Source: Enterococcus nangangensis (GTDB taxonomy: Bacteria; Bacillota; Bacilli; Lactobacillales; Enterococcaceae). From it: a stretch of DNA of 50,028 bases. Numbering within the stretch: the first letter of the stretch is position 1; each line of letters begins with the position of its first letter. This document shows positions 20,226 through 30,304 of the stretch, piece by piece. The stretch spans positions 1 through 50,028 of the forward strand of contig NZ_BJDR01000014.1 of NCBI RefSeq assembly GCF_005405245.1, read 5' to 3'. The position numbers and the translations under genes are program-made. Under the pieces are notes generated by a model that made no database searches, was not told the origin of the DNA, and was given only the letters and a program-made list of their open reading frames with translations.

Positions 20226-22310
20226 TTAACCAGCGTTGCCGCCGTTTTTCTTAATGATTTCTTCTTGAACAGATTTAGGCACATCTTCGTAGTGGTCGAA
20301 AGTCATGGTGAAGACACCACGTCCTTGCGTTGCGGAACGAAGCGTTGTAGCGTAACCGAACATTTCAGCTAACGGTACCATGGCGCGGACAACTTGAGAG
20401 TTACCGCGGGCTTCCATCCCTTCAACCCGTCCACGACGAGCAGTTACGTGACCCATGATATCCCCTAAGTAATCTTCAGGAATCACGATTTCTACAGACA
20501 TAATTGGTTCTAAGATAACAGGATTTGCTTTTTTAGCAGCTGCTCTTAAAGCCATCGATGCTGCAACCCGGAAGGCTGTTTCAGAGGAATCGACATCGTG
20601 GTAAGAACCATCATAAAGTTTAGCTTTAATATCAACTAATGGATAACCAGCTAATACCCCGTTTTCCATGGAGTCTTTCAAACCAGCTTCAACAGCTGGG
20701 ATGTATTCACGTGGAACAACCCCACCGACGATGGCATTTTCAAATTCAAAGCCAGCACCTTCTTCGTTTGGTGTAAATTCAATCCAAACGTGTCCGTATT
20801 GACCTTTACCACCAGATTGCCGTACGAATTTACCTTCAGCTTGACAACCAGCACGGAAAGTTTCACGATAAGAAACTTGTGGCGCACCAACGTTAGCTTC
20901 AACTTTAAATTCACGACGCATCCGGTCAACAATAATATCTAAGTGAAGTTCACCCATCCCAGCGATAATGGTTTCACCAGTTTCGCTGTTGGTTTCAGCC
21001 CGGAAGGTTGGATCTTCTTCAGATAATTTTTGTAAAGCAATCCCCATTTTATCTTGGTCCGCTTTTGATTTAGGTTCAATAGCGACTTGGATAACTGGTT
21101 CTGGGAATTCCATGGATTCAAGGATAACTGGTGATTTTTCATCAGATAAAGTATCCCCAGTAGTCGTATCTTTCAAACCAACAGCAGCAGCGATATCCCC
21201 AGCATAAACTTCAGAGATTTCAGAACGGCTGTTAGCGTGCATTTGCAAGATCCGGCCGACACGTTCCCGTTTGCCTTTAGTAGCATTCAAGACGTAAGAA
21301 CCAGATTGTAACACACCAGAGTAGACACGGAAGAAAGTTAAACGCCCAACGAATGGGTCAGTCATCACTTTAAAGGCTAAAGCAGAGAAAGGTTCTTCGT
21401 CAGATGCGTGACGAACAGTTTCTTCATCTGTTTTAGAATCAATCCCTTTGATAGAAGGAATGTCAACTGGTGAAGGCAAGTAATCAATAACGGCATCCAA
21501 TAATAATTGAACCCCTTTATTTTTGAAGGCTGAACCAGCTAAAACTGGATAAAATTCAACAGCTAAAGTTGCTTTACGAATTCCAGCTTTTAATTCTTCA
21601 ATGGAAATTTCTTCCCCTTCAAGATATTTCATGGTTAAGTCTTCATCAGTTTCAGCAACAGCTTCTACTAATTTTTCATGCCATTCTTCAGCAAGTTCCC
21701 GGTAATCTTCAGGAATTTCTGTTTCTTGGATTTCAGTTCCTAAATCGTTCGTGTAGATTTCGGCTTTCATGGTTACCAAGTCAATGATACCAGTGAAGTC
21801 GTCTTCAGCACCGATTGGAATTTGAATTGGATGAGCGTTTGCTTGCAAACGGTCATGTAAAGTTCTTACAGAGTATAAGAAGTCAGCACCGATTTTGTCC
21901 ATTTTATTGGCAAAAACGATCCGAGGAACTCCGTAAGTAGTTGCTTGACGCCAAACTGTTTCGGTTTGTGGTTCAACACCGGATTGGGCGTCTAAGACAG
22001 TAACGGCACCATCTAAAACCCGTAAAGAACGTTCAACTTCAACTGTGAAGTCCACGTGTCCTGGGGTGTCAATGATGTTGATGCGGTGACCCTTCCATTG
22101 GGCAGTTGTTGCCGCAGAAGTAATCGTGATCCCACGTTCTTGTTCTTGTTCCATCCAGTCCATTTGGGAAGCCCCTTCGTGGGTTTCGCCAATTTTATGG
22201 ATTTTACCAGTGTAGTACAAGATCCGTTCGGTAGCGGTAGTTTTACCAGCATCGATGTGGGCCATGATACCAATGTTACGGGTGTTTTCTAGGGAAAATT
22301 CTCTAGCCAT
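20226..22310 (-). CDS. fusA: Translation elongation factor G
   Basis: Ribosomal translocase GTPase. The protein is 694 aa. G1 AHIDAGKT, switch [11 protein letters not shown]3 DTPGHVDF and G4 NKMDKIGAD lie in the first 150 residues, and domains III-V are complete to the C-terminus. Two in-frame ATGs lie close together; the second (22310, [14 protein letters not shown]) is preferred because AGAGGAG is about 10 bases away, against only one base for the first. It follows rpsG in the str operon with a gap of about 62 nt. Confidence 0.99.
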   Translation of the reverse strand: MAREFSLENTRNIGIMAHIDAGKTTATERILYYTGKIHKIGETHEGASQMDWMEQEQERGITITSAATTAQWKGHRINIIDTPGHVDFTVEVERSLRVLDGAVTVLDAQSGVEPQTETVWRQATTYGVPRIVFANKMDKIGADFLYSVRTLHDRLQANAHPIQIPIGAEDDFTGIIDLVTMKAEIYTNDLGTEIQETEIPEDYRELAEEWHEKLVEAVAETDEDLTMKYLEGEEISIEELKAGIRKATLAVEFYPVLAGSAFKNKGVQLLLDAVIDYLPSPVDIPSIKGIDSKTDEETVRHASDEEPFSALAFKVMTDPFVGRLTFFRVYSGVLQSGSYVLNATKGKRERVGRILQMHANSRSEISEVYAGDIAAAVGLKDTTTGDTLSDEKSPVILESMEFPEPVIQVAIEPKSKADQDKMGIALQKLSEEDPTFRAETNSETGETIIAGMGELHLDIIVDRMRREFKVEANVGAPQVSYRETFRAGCQAEGKFVRQSGGKGQYGHVWIEFTPNEEGAGFEFENAIVGGVVPREYIPAVEAGLKDSMENGVLAGYPLVDIKAKLYDGSYHDVDSSETAFRVAASMALRAAAKKANPVILEPIMSVEIVIPEDYLGDIMGHVTARRGRVEGMEARGNSQVVRAMVPLAEMFGYATTLRSATQGRGVFTMTFDHYEDVPKSVQEEIIKKNGGNAG

Positions 22311-22372
22311 TGCGGGCATGCTCCTCTCTTAATTGTCGTTTAGTTAGCAGATACTTATAAATAAAGAGGATC

Positions 22373-22843
22373 TTACCAACGATAGTGTGCAAATGCACGG
22401 TTGGCTTCAGCCATTTTATGTGTATCTTCACGTTTCTTAACAGAAGCACCAGTGTTATTAGCTGCGTCCATAATTTCTTTAGCTAAGCGTTCTTCCATGG
22501 TATGTTCACCACGAAGACGCGCATAGTTAACGATCCAACGTAAGCCTAAAGTAGTACGACGATCAGGACGAACTTCAATTGGCACTTGATAGTTAGAACC
22601 ACCAACACGGCGAGCTTTAACTTCTAGTACAGGCATCACATTTTTCATGGCTTGTTCGAAAACTTCCAATGGATCATTACCAGTTTGTTCTTTAATAGCT
22701 TCAAAAGCGTTGTAGATAATATTAGCCGCAACCCCACGTTTACCATCAACCATAACGCGGTTGATTAAGCGAGTGACTAATTTTGAGTTATAAATTGGAT
22801 CTGGTAAAACATCACGTTTTGCAACAGGACCTTTACGAGGCAT
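22373..22843 (-). CDS. rpsG: Ribosomal protein S7
   Basis: Primary 30S assembly protein that binds the 3' major domain of 16S rRNA and contacts E-site tRNA. 156 aa, standard length, beginning [23 protein letters not shown] precedes the ATG. Second gene of the str operon; S7 is the classic autoregulator of this operon in E. coli, but no such site can be confirmed here by eye. Confidence 0.98.
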   Translation of the reverse strand: MPRKGPVAKRDVLPDPIYNSKLVTRLINRVMVDGKRGVAANIIYNAFEAIKEQTGNDPLEVFEQAMKNVMPVLEVKARRVGGSNYQVPIEVRPDRRTTLGLRWIVNYARLRGEHTMEERLAKEIMDAANNTGASVKKREDTHKMAEANRAFAHYRW

Positions 22844-22900
22844 CCGTAACTCCTCCTTTACAAGAATTTTTTCGTTTAAGTTTATTTAAGGTTGATTGAA

Positions 22901-23314
22901 TTATTTTTTAGGACGTTTAGTACCATATTTAGAACGGCTTTGTTTACGATCGTTAACACCAGCTGTATCTAAGGCACCACGTACGATATGATAACGTACC
23001 CCTGGTAAGTCTTTTACACGTCCACCACGGATCAAAACAACGCTGTGTTCTTGAAGGTTGTGGCCGATACCTGGGATATAAGCGGTAACTTCAATCAAGT
23101 TAGACAAACGTACACGAGCATATTTCCGCAAAGCGGAGTTTGGTTTTTTAGGTGTCATTGTGCCGACACGCGTTGCCACCCCACGTTTTTGAGGAGCGTT
23201 CAAGTCAGTTTGTGTTTTCTTAAAGCTATTGTATCCTTTGTTCAAGGCTGGTGAATTGGATTTTTCCACCTTTGATTTACGAGGTTTACGTACTAATTGG
23301 TTAATTGTAGGCAT
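22901..23314 (-). CDS. rpsL: Ribosomal protein S12
   Basis: 30S decoding-centre protein, 137 aa, first gene of the str operon. It has the conserved [11 protein letters not shown] segment, so the lysine commonly altered in streptomycin-resistant mutants is the wild-type residue, and the [10 protein letters not shown] segment is intact. GGAAGGAGG precedes the ATG. A good promoter lies about 150 nt upstream, leaving a leader with an AT-rich hairpin. Confidence 0.98.
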   Translation of the reverse strand: MPTINQLVRKPRKSKVEKSNSPALNKGYNSFKKTQTDLNAPQKRGVATRVGTMTPKKPNSALRKYARVRLSNLIEVTAYIPGIGHNLQEHSVVLIRGGRVKDLPGVRYHIVRGALDTAGVNDRKQSRSKYGTKRPKK

Positions 23315-23463
23315 TCCTTGTTTTCCTCCTTCCTGAGTTCACTGCTAGTTCCACACATCCAGGTGGTTCTTTTTTTATGATAAAAAAAGAGCAAAAAACT
23401 ACTATTTGTGCTTGGGGTCAGTCAGCACGTCTTAAATAGACCTGTCCATAAAGCACCTTTAGT

Positions 23464-23493
23464 AGGATAGCATGTTTTTTCTGTTGCTGTCAA
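23464..23493 (-). promoter_or_regulatory. str operon promoter
   Basis: Minus-strand -35 TTGACA (23493-23488), 18-base spacer, -10 TATCCT (23469-23464) preceded by TGC. The leader that follows contains CTTTTTTTAT / ATAAAAAAAG, an AT-rich hairpin about 75 nt before rpsL. Together with the rpiA upstream region this explains the gene-free stretch 23315-23668; nothing else is seen there. Confidence 0.75.
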
Positions 23494-23668
23494 CTGGTTA
23501 TGATTGATTTTTTACAACCTACTTTTAAAAATTTGCGTTTTCTATTCTTGCAAAAAAAGAAATTGCTTTTATGTCCTTTTCACTCTATCTTTTTCTAGCG
23601 TTTCCTTATAAAATAGCAATGTTATCTTTAAGCCGGCAATAAAATTAACTTGTAAAGGATGGATGAAC

Positions 23669-24346
23669 ATGACCACAAACCTCAAGGAAATGGTGGGAGT
23701 CAAAGCAGCAGAATTTGTTACCGATGGCATGATTGTGGGCCTAGGTACCGGCAGTACCGCTTATTATATGGTGGAAGAAATCGGCCGTAAAGTAAAAGAA
23801 GAAGGTTTAACCATCACAGGGGTCACCACCTCAAAAGAAACGGCTGACCACGCGAGGGCTTTAGGGATTCCTCTAAAGAGCATTGATGAAGTTCCTTATG
23901 TGGATGTGACCATTGATGGCGCTGACGAAATCTCTAGCGATTTCCAAGGGATTAAAGGTGGCGGCGCGGCTCACCTCTTTGAAAAGATTGTCGCTACCTA
24001 TTCAAAAAAAATTATTTGGATTGTGGATGAATCCAAAATGGTGGAACACTTAGGCAAGTTCCCGCTACCGGTGGAAGTTATTCCTTATGGCAGCCAACAA
24101 TTATTTAAAGTCTTGGCTGAAAAAAATCTCCATCCTGTTTTGCGGCAAAAAGACGGTGAAATTGTCCGCACAGATTCTAACAACTATATTCTCGATTTAC
24201 ATTTAGAAAAAATTACTGACCCTCACGCCTTGGCAAACTTGCTAAATTCTTTACCTGGGGTGGTGGAACATGGTCTTTTCTTAGACATGGTGAACACCGT
24301 CATTGTAGGTAAAAGCGCCGGGCCAGTTATTATCCACGCCCGTTAA
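23669..24346 (+). CDS. rpiA: Ribose-5-phosphate isomerase A
   Basis: Interconverts ribose-5-phosphate and ribulose-5-phosphate in the pentose phosphate pathway. Motifs seen are [16 protein letters not shown] (phosphate loop), DGADEIS and KGGGAAH. The protein is 225 aa from the second of two close ATGs (23669), chosen because AAAGGA is nine bases before it and only three before the first. The fnt-type gene follows 44 nt downstream on the same strand without a visible terminator. It supplies the same sugar-phosphate pool that the nearby deo genes feed. Confidence 0.96.
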   Translation: MTTNLKEMVGVKAAEFVTDGMIVGLGTGSTAYYMVEEIGRKVKEEGLTITGVTTSKETADHARALGIPLKSIDEVPYVDVTIDGADEISSDFQGIKGGGAAHLFEKIVATYSKKIIWIVDESKMVEHLGKFPLPVEVIPYGSQQLFKVLAEKNLHPVLRQKDGEIVRTDSNNYILDLHLEKITDPHALANLLNSLPGVVEHGLFLDMVNTVIVGKSAGPVIIHAR

Positions 24347-24390
24347 TCAATATAACTTAATATTATCTTTACTTTGGAGGAATTATTTTT

Positions 24391-25152
24391 ATGTACGCAC
24401 CGGATGAAATTATGTCCATCAGCATTGACTATGGCACCAAAAAAATCGCTAAACCCTTCCTGACGAAATGTATCTTAGGATTTATCGGTGGGGCCATGAT
24501 TTCGTTAGGCTATCTCGCTTATATTCGCGTGATTGCTTCTGTCGCCCACGAAATGGGCAGCCTCGCCAGTTTAATTGGCGCTTCCGTCTTCCCCATCGGC
24601 CTGATTGTCATCTTATTAGGGGGCGGCGAATTAATTACCGGCAACATGATGGCGGTAGCCATTGCCTTTTTCCACCGGAAGATTAGTTTCAGCGACCTCG
24701 CTAAAAACTGGTTAGTCATCACCTTGGCGAATTTAGTCGGCGCTTTTTTTGTAGCTTATGTTTTCGGTCACTTGACTGGTTTAACCGCTAGTGGCGACTA
24801 TTTAGAAGAATTAGTTGCGGTGGCCCATGCGAAATTAGATACGACGATGCTCCAACGTTTCTTATCAGGAATCGGCTGTAACTGGTTTGTCGGTCTTTCT
24901 TTGTGGCTTTGCTATGGCGCTAAAGATGGCGCTGGTAAAATTTTAGGTATTTGGTTTCCCGTGATGATTTTTGTGGCTATTGGTTTTCAACATAGTGTGG
25001 CTAACGCCTTTGTCATTCCAGCAGCGATTTTTGAAGGACAAGCTACCTGGGGCGATTTTATTGGTAACTTTATTCCCGTTTACTTAGGCAACATCGTCGG
25101 CGGTTCCATCTTTGTTTCCGGTTTTTATTATTTAAGCTACCACCACCATTGA
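24391..25152 (+). CDS. Formate/nitrite transporter family channel
   Basis: Pentameric FNT (FocA/NirC) membrane channel for small monovalent anions such as formate or nitrite. 253 aa with about six hydrophobic segments. The family signatures are seen as GGELITGNM (residues about 71-79) and, in the second repeat, a region around VANAFVIPAAIF. GGAGG lies ten bases before the ATG. No formate-lyase or nitrite-reductase gene is adjacent, so the substrate is not settled; in a mixed-acid fermenter formate is the likelier cargo. Confidence 0.88.
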   Translation: MYAPDEIMSISIDYGTKKIAKPFLTKCILGFIGGAMISLGYLAYIRVIASVAHEMGSLASLIGASVFPIGLIVILLGGGELITGNMMAVAIAFFHRKISFSDLAKNWLVITLANLVGAFFVAYVFGHLTGLTASGDYLEELVAVAHAKLDTTMLQRFLSGIGCNWFVGLSLWLCYGAKDGAGKILGIWFPVMIFVAIGFQHSVANAFVIPAAIFEGQATWGDFIGNFIPVYLGNIVGGSIFVSGFYYLSYHHH

Positions 25153-25256
25153 TGACTTATGTTACAATTCCTTTAAAAATGCGCGGCGGGACTATTTTCT
25201 AAATTACAAATATGCTACATTATTTAGTAGCAATTACTGTCAGAAAGGGAATACTT

Positions 25257-25835
25257 ATGCGCAAAATTGGTTACGCACGGACGACCATCAACGATTGTGA
25301 TTTAACCGCTCAAATTGCGGCTTTAGAAGCTTTTGGTTGTGATGAAGTCGTGGAAGAAACCAACACTTCCATCAGCGAAAAGAAAACCAGCCAATTGGAT
25401 CAAATTGTGCAAGAAATGAAGGCCGGCGACGCGTTAATCGTTACCCAACTCAATCGTCTTGGTCGTTCTACCCGTCAGCTCACCCAGTTAACGGAAATCT
25501 TACAAGCACAAGAATTACATCTGGTAGCTTTAAAAGAAGAAATCGATACGCGGCGTCCGATGGGGGAAATTTATTTCAACTTAATGCAAGGCTTAGCCGC
25601 TATGGAGTGTGACTTGATTAAAGAACGCACTTTGGTGGGCTTAAACGAAGCCCGCAAAAAAGGCAAAGTCGGCGGTCGACCAAAAATCGATCAAAAGACG
25701 GTAAAAAAAATTCGCCGCCTTTATTATGACAAGAACGAGACCATCCAATTGATTTCTAGCAAATGTCGCGTTTCTGTCGGCACGTGTTACAAGTACATTA
25801 ATTTGTCAGAAGAAGAGCTGGCTAAAATTTTATAA
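25257..25835 (+). CDS. Serine-recombinase-like protein with altered active site
   Basis: 192 aa, built like a resolvase/invertase: a catalytic-type domain to about residue 140 and a helix-turn-helix C-terminus (GGRPKIDQKTVKKIRRLYYD, then SVGTCYKYI). The start is the ATG at 25257 after GAAAGGGA. The N-terminus reads GYARTT where active enzymes read GYARVST, so the nucleophilic Ser10 position is Thr. The LDRLGR box is LNRLGR (Asp to Asn), and the Arg45 region (DRKGLD in gamma-delta resolvase) is KKTSQLD. Arg8, Arg68 and Arg71 equivalents remain. It lies alone between core genes, with a terminator, and no inverted-repeat element is seen around it. It may be a DNA-binding protein rather than an active recombinase. 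Confidence 0.85.
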   Translation: MRKIGYARTTINDCDLTAQIAALEAFGCDEVVEETNTSISEKKTSQLDQIVQEMKAGDALIVTQLNRLGRSTRQLTQLTEILQAQELHLVALKEEIDTRRPMGEIYFNLMQGLAAMECDLIKERTLVGLNEARKKGKVGGRPKIDQKTVKKIRRLYYDKNETIQLISSKCRVSVGTCYKYINLSEEELAKIL

Positions 25836-25840
25836 GCATC

Positions 25841-25874
25841 AAAGAACTGTTGCTAAGTGGCACAGTTCTTTTTT
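25841..25874 (+). terminator. Terminator after the recombinase-like gene
   Basis: AAGAACTGT / ACAGTTCTT stem with further TG-CA pairing inside, followed by TTTTTT. Confidence 0.85.
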
Positions 25875-25901
25875 GTTTAGCTAAATATCCCCTCAGCACC
25901 A

Positions 25902-25910
25902 TGCTATAAT
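25902..25910 (+). promoter_or_regulatory. Extended -10 promoter of the nitroreductase gene
   Basis: TGCTATAAT, a perfect extended -10, 25 bases before the start codon. The -35 is weak. Confidence 0.6.
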
Positions 25911-25934
25911 AAAAACACAGAAAGAAGGGATTCC

Positions 25935-26447
25935 ATGTCTGATAGTTTATTTGTTAGTCGGCAAAGCGTTCGTCAATACACGGCAGAACCGGTAGAAAAA
26001 GAAGTAGTAACTGCTTTATTGCAAGCTGCAATTCAAGCGCCTAGTGCTGGCAATTTACAGCCTTGGCATTTTTGCGTTGTCACCAATCAAAAGCTAAAAG
26101 AACAAATTTATCAAGGAGCGTGGCGGCAAAGACAAATCATCACGGCGCCAGTGCTCATCGTGGTTTGTGCGGTACCAGAACGTGCTCAAAGCTACGGGGA
26201 ACGCGGTCGTAACTTGTACATTTACCAAGATACTGCCGCAGCTATCGAGAATCTTTTACTAGCAGCCAGCCAACAGCAGCTAGGAGCGTGTTGGTTAGGG
26301 GCTTTTGATGAAGAAGCCGTACGAAACGCGTTAACCCTTAGTACGGACTATTTGCCGGTGGCGTTAATTACTTTAGGTTACCCCAAGAAAATTCCAAAAA
26401 AACCAGCGCGCCTCCCTTTGGCTGACGTTACTAGCTATTTTGACTAA
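25935..26447 (+). CDS. Nitroreductase family flavoprotein
   Basis: Predicted FMN-dependent NAD(P)H oxidoreductase of 170 aa, the short type. The N-terminal RQSVRQY FMN-phosphate motif, QAPSAGNLQPWHF (residues about 35-47) and the late GACWLGAFDEE plus ALITLGYPKK segments are typical. AAGAAGGGA precedes the ATG. It has its own promoter and no obvious operon partner. The natural substrate cannot be inferred; candidates include quinones and nitro compounds. Confidence 0.9.
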   Translation: MSDSLFVSRQSVRQYTAEPVEKEVVTALLQAAIQAPSAGNLQPWHFCVVTNQKLKEQIYQGAWRQRQIITAPVLIVVCAVPERAQSYGERGRNLYIYQDTAAAIENLLLAASQQQLGACWLGAFDEEAVRNALTLSTDYLPVALITLGYPKKIPKKPARLPLADVTSYFD

Positions 26448-26462
26448 GACAAGGGATAGAGG

Positions 26463-26492
26463 TTGAAAACACCTAGTAAAAAAGTGTAAAAT
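26463..26492 (+). promoter_or_regulatory. gpmA promoter
   Basis: -35 TTGAAA (26463-26468), 18-base spacer, -10 TAAAAT (26487-26492), about 45 bases before the start codon. Confidence 0.6.
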
Positions 26493-26535
26493 AGAAACGT
26501 ATGATTTTAAATAAACTCTTAAAGGAGCGGAATCA

Positions 26536-27222
26536 ATGTTAAAATTAGTTTTTGTCCGTCACGGCTTAAGTGAATGGAACGCCTTGAACCAATTTACTGG
26601 TTGGGTAGATGTAGATTTAAGTGAAAAAGGTGTGGAAGAAGCCAAAGAAGCAGGACGCAAAGTTAAAGAAGCTGGTATCGAATTTGATATGGCCTTCACT
26701 TCTGTTTTAAAACGCGCCATCAAAACATGTAACTATGTCTTAGAAGAATCTGATCAATTGTGGGTACCGCAAACAAAATCTTGGCGCTTAAACGAACGTC
26801 ACTATGGTGCTTTACAAGGGTTAAACAAACAAGAAACAGCTGACAAATATGGTGCTGACCAAGTTCAATTATGGCGTCGTTCTTACGATACTTTACCACC
26901 ATTATTAGCGGAAACTGATCCTTTGTCTGCCGCTAACGATCGCCGTTACGCGCACCTTGACAAACGTACAATTCCTGGTGGCGAAAACTTAAAAGTTACC
27001 TTGGAACGGGCTTTACCTTTCTGGGAAGACCAAATTGCCCCAGCTTTATTGGATGGCAAAACAGTTTTAGTAGCAGCGCACGGTAACTCTTTACGGGCTT
27101 TAGCTAAACATATCGAAAACATCTCTGATGACGATATCATGGGCTTAGAAATTCCAACTGGCCAACCTTTAGTTTATGAATTAAACGACGACTTATCTGT
27201 CGCTAACAAATACTATTTATAA
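26536..27222 (+). CDS. gpmA: 2,3-bisphosphoglycerate-dependent phosphoglycerate mutase
   Basis: Glycolytic interconversion of 3- and 2-phosphoglycerate. 228 aa. The phosphohistidine motif RHGLSEWN is near residue 8, followed by [24 protein letters not shown] and [10 protein letters not shown], all standard. AAAGGAGCGG precedes the ATG. It is monocistronic, with its own promoter and a strong bidirectional terminator. Codon use looks strongly biased, as expected for a highly expressed gene. Confidence 0.98.
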   Translation: MLKLVFVRHGLSEWNALNQFTGWVDVDLSEKGVEEAKEAGRKVKEAGIEFDMAFTSVLKRAIKTCNYVLEESDQLWVPQTKSWRLNERHYGALQGLNKQETADKYGADQVQLWRRSYDTLPPLLAETDPLSAANDRRYAHLDKRTIPGGENLKVTLERALPFWEDQIAPALLDGKTVLVAAHGNSLRALAKHIENISDDDIMGLEIPTGQPLVYELNDDLSVANKYYL

Positions 27223-27230
27223 TTTCCAAA

Positions 27231-27268
27231 AAAATCCGTCTTAGCGCTAGCGCTAAGGCGGATTTTTT
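27231..27268. terminator. Bidirectional terminator between gpmA and the alcohol dehydrogenase
   Basis: Long stem with arms AAAATCCGTCTTAGCG and CGCTAAGGCGGATTTT (one G-U), CTAG loop, and T-runs on both strands. Confidence 0.92.
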
Positions 27269-27277
27269 GTTTGTTTT

Positions 27278-28453
27278 TTAGAAAACCATCGGCTCTAAAG
27301 AAGCTTCAAAGATGGCAAACACATCGTTAGCTTGTAACGGCACAAAAGCTTTCGTACTAATTTCTGAATGTTTCACGGCTTGTTGGGCCATCTCTTGTAA
27401 TTTTTCAGAACCAATCCCCACTTCTGGTAAAGTCATGGGAATATTCAAGCTTAAGAAAAATTCATACGTTTTTTGAATGGCATGGTGAGCAATTTCTTCA
27501 TCACTGCCTGTTAAGTGCCAAACATTTTTTCCGTAACGAACGAAGTAAGGCAAAGTTTCGCCATTTAAAACGTGTTTCATCCAACGGGGGGTAATAATCG
27601 CCAAGCCGACACCATGGGTGATGTCGTAGTAAGCAGACAATTCGTGTTCCATGGGGTGACAACTCCAAACGCCAGCTTTCCCACTACGAATTAAACTATT
27701 CAACGCCCAGCTAGAGGCCCACATTAAATTGCCCCGCGCTTCATAGTTGGTGGGTTCAGCTAAAGCCACCGGCAAGTTTTCAATCACGGTGCGCATTAAG
27801 CCTTCTGCCATATAGTCTAAAATTTGTGTGCCACTGGTGCGGTCAAAGTATTGTTCCATTAAGTGACTTAAAATATCGGCTGAACCCGCCGAAGTTTGAT
27901 AGGCCGGTACGGAAAAAGTATACGTCGGATCTAAAATGGACGCTTGCGGAATCAAAAGAGGATTACGGAAACCTAATTTTTCTTTAGTTTCCAAATTAGT
28001 TAAGACGCCACCCCAATTCATTTCGCTACCGGTTGCCGCCAAGGTTAAGATAGTTACGAGGGGCAAAGCGCGCTTAATGACACTGCCATCTTGCGTAAAG
28101 TCCCAAGGGTCTCCCTCATAAAAAGCGCCACCAGCTACCGCCTTAGCACAGTCAATCGTCGAACCGCCACCAACGGCTAAAATAACCTCTACCCCGTGTT
28201 GACGACATAAGGCAACACCACGCCGGACAGTGTCCACCCGCGGGTTAGGTTCAACTCCTGCTAGTTCGACAATTTGAAATTCATCAGCTAATAAACTTTG
28301 AATCGTCTCGTAAATTCCATTGTGTTTAATACTGCCACCACCGTACACCAATAACACCTTGCGCCCGTGTTCCCGCAAAATTTTTGGTAAGTGTTGAATT
28401 TGATTTTTCCCAAAATACACTTTAGTGGGTGCTTGAAAAATAAAATTTTCCAT
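27278..28453 (-). CDS. Iron-type alcohol dehydrogenase (YqhD/BdhA-like)
   Basis: Group III metal-dependent dehydrogenase/aldehyde reductase of 391 aa. The metal-binding set is visible as Asp193, His197, His266 and His280 (ADILSHLMEQ, then CHPMEHELSAYYDITHGVG), agreeing with E. coli YqhD Asp194/His198/His267/His281. GGGS at 38-41 and GGGST at about 95-99 form the nucleotide site; the pattern suggests NADPH preference. GAGGAGGAG precedes the ATG. It is convergent with gpmA and lies downstream of deoD after a terminator. The likely role is reduction of short-chain or reactive aldehydes, including acetaldehyde from DeoC; this last link is inference. Confidence 0.92.
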   Translation of the reverse strand: MENFIFQAPTKVYFGKNQIQHLPKILREHGRKVLLVYGGGSIKHNGIYETIQSLLADEFQIVELAGVEPNPRVDTVRRGVALCRQHGVEVILAVGGGSTIDCAKAVAGGAFYEGDPWDFTQDGSVIKRALPLVTILTLAATGSEMNWGGVLTNLETKEKLGFRNPLLIPQASILDPTYTFSVPAYQTSAGSADILSHLMEQYFDRTSGTQILDYMAEGLMRTVIENLPVALAEPTNYEARGNLMWASSWALNSLIRSGKAGVWSCHPMEHELSAYYDITHGVGLAIITPRWMKHVLNGETLPYFVRYGKNVWHLTGSDEEIAHHAIQKTYEFFLSLNIPMTLPEVGIGSEKLQEMAQQAVKHSEISTKAFVPLQANDVFAIFEASLEPMVF

Positions 28454-28574
28454 TATTGCTCCTCCTCACAAAAACATTTCATGCTTAGTTTAGCCTAGTT
28501 GCGGGAATTTGCAAAGGCTTTCGGCAAGAAAAGCCTGCAGCCCGCCACTATTTTAGGAAAAACGCCGAAAAAAA

Positions 28575-28635
28575 GCACCTTGTTGCTTAGCAGTTTGCCT
28601 GTTAGTGCTAAACTGTCGCTCCAAAGTGCTCCTTT
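28575..28635 (-). terminator. Terminator after deoD
   Basis: Minus-strand arms AGCACTTTG and CAAGGTGCT (one G-U) close a compound hairpin with an inner CAGTTT / AAACTG stem, followed by a run of T. Confidence 0.75.
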
Positions 28636-28642
28636 TTAATTT

Positions 28643-29347
28643 TTAATCTAAAATCGTTGCTAAGCCCACTTCAATCATTTCATTGAAGGTGCTTTGCCGT
28701 TCGGCGGCAGTCGTCTCTTCACCGGTAATGATGTGGTCACTGACGGTCATAATCGCTAAAGTTTGGACGTCGAATTTTGCGCCTAAGTAATAAAGAGCCG
28801 CTGCTTCCATTTCTACACCTAATACGCCTAGTTCAGCTAATTTCAAGGTTTCCCCTAAATCATCTTTGTAAAAGGTATCTTCAGACAAAACGTTCCCTAC
28901 GTGGGTAGTGAACCCTTTAGCTACAGCAAATTGATAAGCTTTTAACAATAAATCGAAATCGCCAATCGGTGGATAATGGAATTGTTGGAAATTCTTTTCA
29001 ATCATGCTGGAGCTCGTGGCGGCGCCTTGCGCAATGACTAAGTCCCGCACATGGACATCTTTTTTCAAAGCCCCACAGGTCCCCACGCGGATTAATTTTT
29101 TCACGCCGTAAGACTGAATCAATTCGTGAGCATAAATCGTCGCACTAGGCATCCCCATGCCGGTACCTTGCACGCTGACTCTTTGTCCTTGATACGTACC
29201 GGTGTACCCTAACATACCCCGTACATTATTATAAAGTTTTGGTTCTTCTAAAAAAGTTTCCGCAATATATTTTGCCCGCAGTGGATCGCCTGGCAGTAAA
29301 ATTTTATCGGCAATCTCGCCGACTTTAGCTTCAATGTGTACGCTCAT
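28643..29347 (-). CDS. deoD: Purine-nucleoside phosphorylase, DeoD (hexameric) type
   Basis: Phosphorolysis of purine (deoxy)nucleosides to base plus (deoxy)ribose-1-phosphate. 234 aa, the DeoD length. It begins [25 protein letters not shown] with the phosphate-binding [10 protein letters not shown], and has [17 protein letters not shown] and TVSDHI. AAAGGAG precedes the ATG. It is the last gene of the deoB-punA-deoD run, separated from punA by about 130 nt containing a hairpin. Its presence with punA gives two different purine phosphorylases side by side. Confidence 0.96.
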   Translation of the reverse strand: MSVHIEAKVGEIADKILLPGDPLRAKYIAETFLEEPKLYNNVRGMLGYTGTYQGQRVSVQGTGMGMPSATIYAHELIQSYGVKKLIRVGTCGALKKDVHVRDLVIAQGAATSSSMIEKNFQQFHYPPIGDFDLLLKAYQFAVAKGFTTHVGNVLSEDTFYKDDLGETLKLAELGVLGVEMEAAALYYLGAKFDVQTLAIMTVSDHIITGEETTAAERQSTFNEMIEVGLATILD

Positions 29348-29369
29348 GTAAACGCTCCTTTAATTTTTT

Positions 29370-29413
29370 AGGTTAAAAGGAGGTGTGACAAACGTCTCGT
29401 CACACCACCTTTT
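29370..29413 (-). terminator. Hairpin between punA and deoD
   Basis: Minus-strand arms AAAAGGTGGTGTGAC and GTCACACCTCCTTTT, one mismatch, loop of nine. Only a short T-run follows, so it may act as a weak terminator or mRNA-stabilising stem. Confidence 0.55.
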
Positions 29414-29476
29414 TCAAAATAAACGATGTCGCAGCAATTTCTGAAAGTTAAAGACTGCTGGCACAACCTCTCGTTT

Positions 29477-30295
29477 TTATAAAGCTTGCAGACAAGCTTT
29501 GATTAATTCTTTAAAACTAGCTTTCACCCGTTGCGTCGTCTCCACAACTTCTTCATGGTTCAGGTTAGCTTGCATCCCGGCAGCCAGGTTGGTGATACAA
29601 GAAACGCCTAAAACTTTCAAGCCACTGTGGGCCGCTACGATAACTTCTGGTACCGTGGACATTCCTACAGCGTCGGCCCCCATGGTGCGCGCCATGCGGA
29701 TTTCCGCTGGCGTTTCATAGGTTGGGCCACTAAAGCCCATGTAGACGCCCTCTTTTAAGTTTAAGTGCAGTTTCTCCCCGACTTCATGAGCTACTTGGCG
29801 ATATTGCGCCGTATACGCATCAGACATATCTGGGAAACGCGGACCAAACTCTTCCAGGTTTTCGCCAATTAAGGGATTGGCTCCCATGTAGTTAATTTGA
29901 TCGTTAATCAGCATCAGATCGCCAGGGACAAAACTTTCATTGACGCCACCACAAGCGTTAGTGACAATGACTGAATGAGCACCTAGTAAAGCCATCACCC
30001 GCACCGGATACGTCACGGTAGTCATACTGTTGCCTTCGTAATAATGGAAACGTCCTTGCAAGGCTAACACTTTTTTGCCGCTTAAAGTACCGTAAACTAA
30101 CATACCCGCGTGTCCCACAACGGTGGACGCTGGAAAATGGGGAATGTCTTGGTACGGAATTTTAATCGCATCTTCAATTTCTTCTGCTAATTCTCCTAAG
30201 CCGGAGCCGAGGATTAAACCAAAGTCTACTGCGCCGATGCCGCGGTCTTTAATAAATGCTGTCGTATTTCGTAAATCTTCCATCAAACTAGCCAT
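29477..30295 (-). CDS. punA: Purine-nucleoside phosphorylase, PunA (trimeric) type
   Basis: Phosphorolysis of guanosine/inosine-type nucleosides. 272 aa, matching the trimeric PNP family, not DeoD. Motifs: GLILGSGLGELAE, phosphate site GHAGMLVYG, GRFHYYEGN, TNACGGVN, and MGFSGPTYETPAEIRM with GMSTVPEVIVA. AGGAGG precedes the ATG. Nine nt separate it from deoB upstream, so they are cotranscribed. Confidence 0.96.
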   Translation of the reverse strand: MASLMEDLRNTTAFIKDRGIGAVDFGLILGSGLGELAEEIEDAIKIPYQDIPHFPASTVVGHAGMLVYGTLSGKKVLALQGRFHYYEGNSMTTVTYPVRVMALLGAHSVIVTNACGGVNESFVPGDLMLINDQINYMGANPLIGENLEEFGPRFPDMSDAYTAQYRQVAHEVGEKLHLNLKEGVYMGFSGPTYETPAEIRMARTMGADAVGMSTVPEVIVAAHSGLKVLGVSCITNLAAGMQANLNHEEVVETTQRVKASFKELIKACLQAL

Positions 30296-30304
30296 CTGAT
30301 CCTC

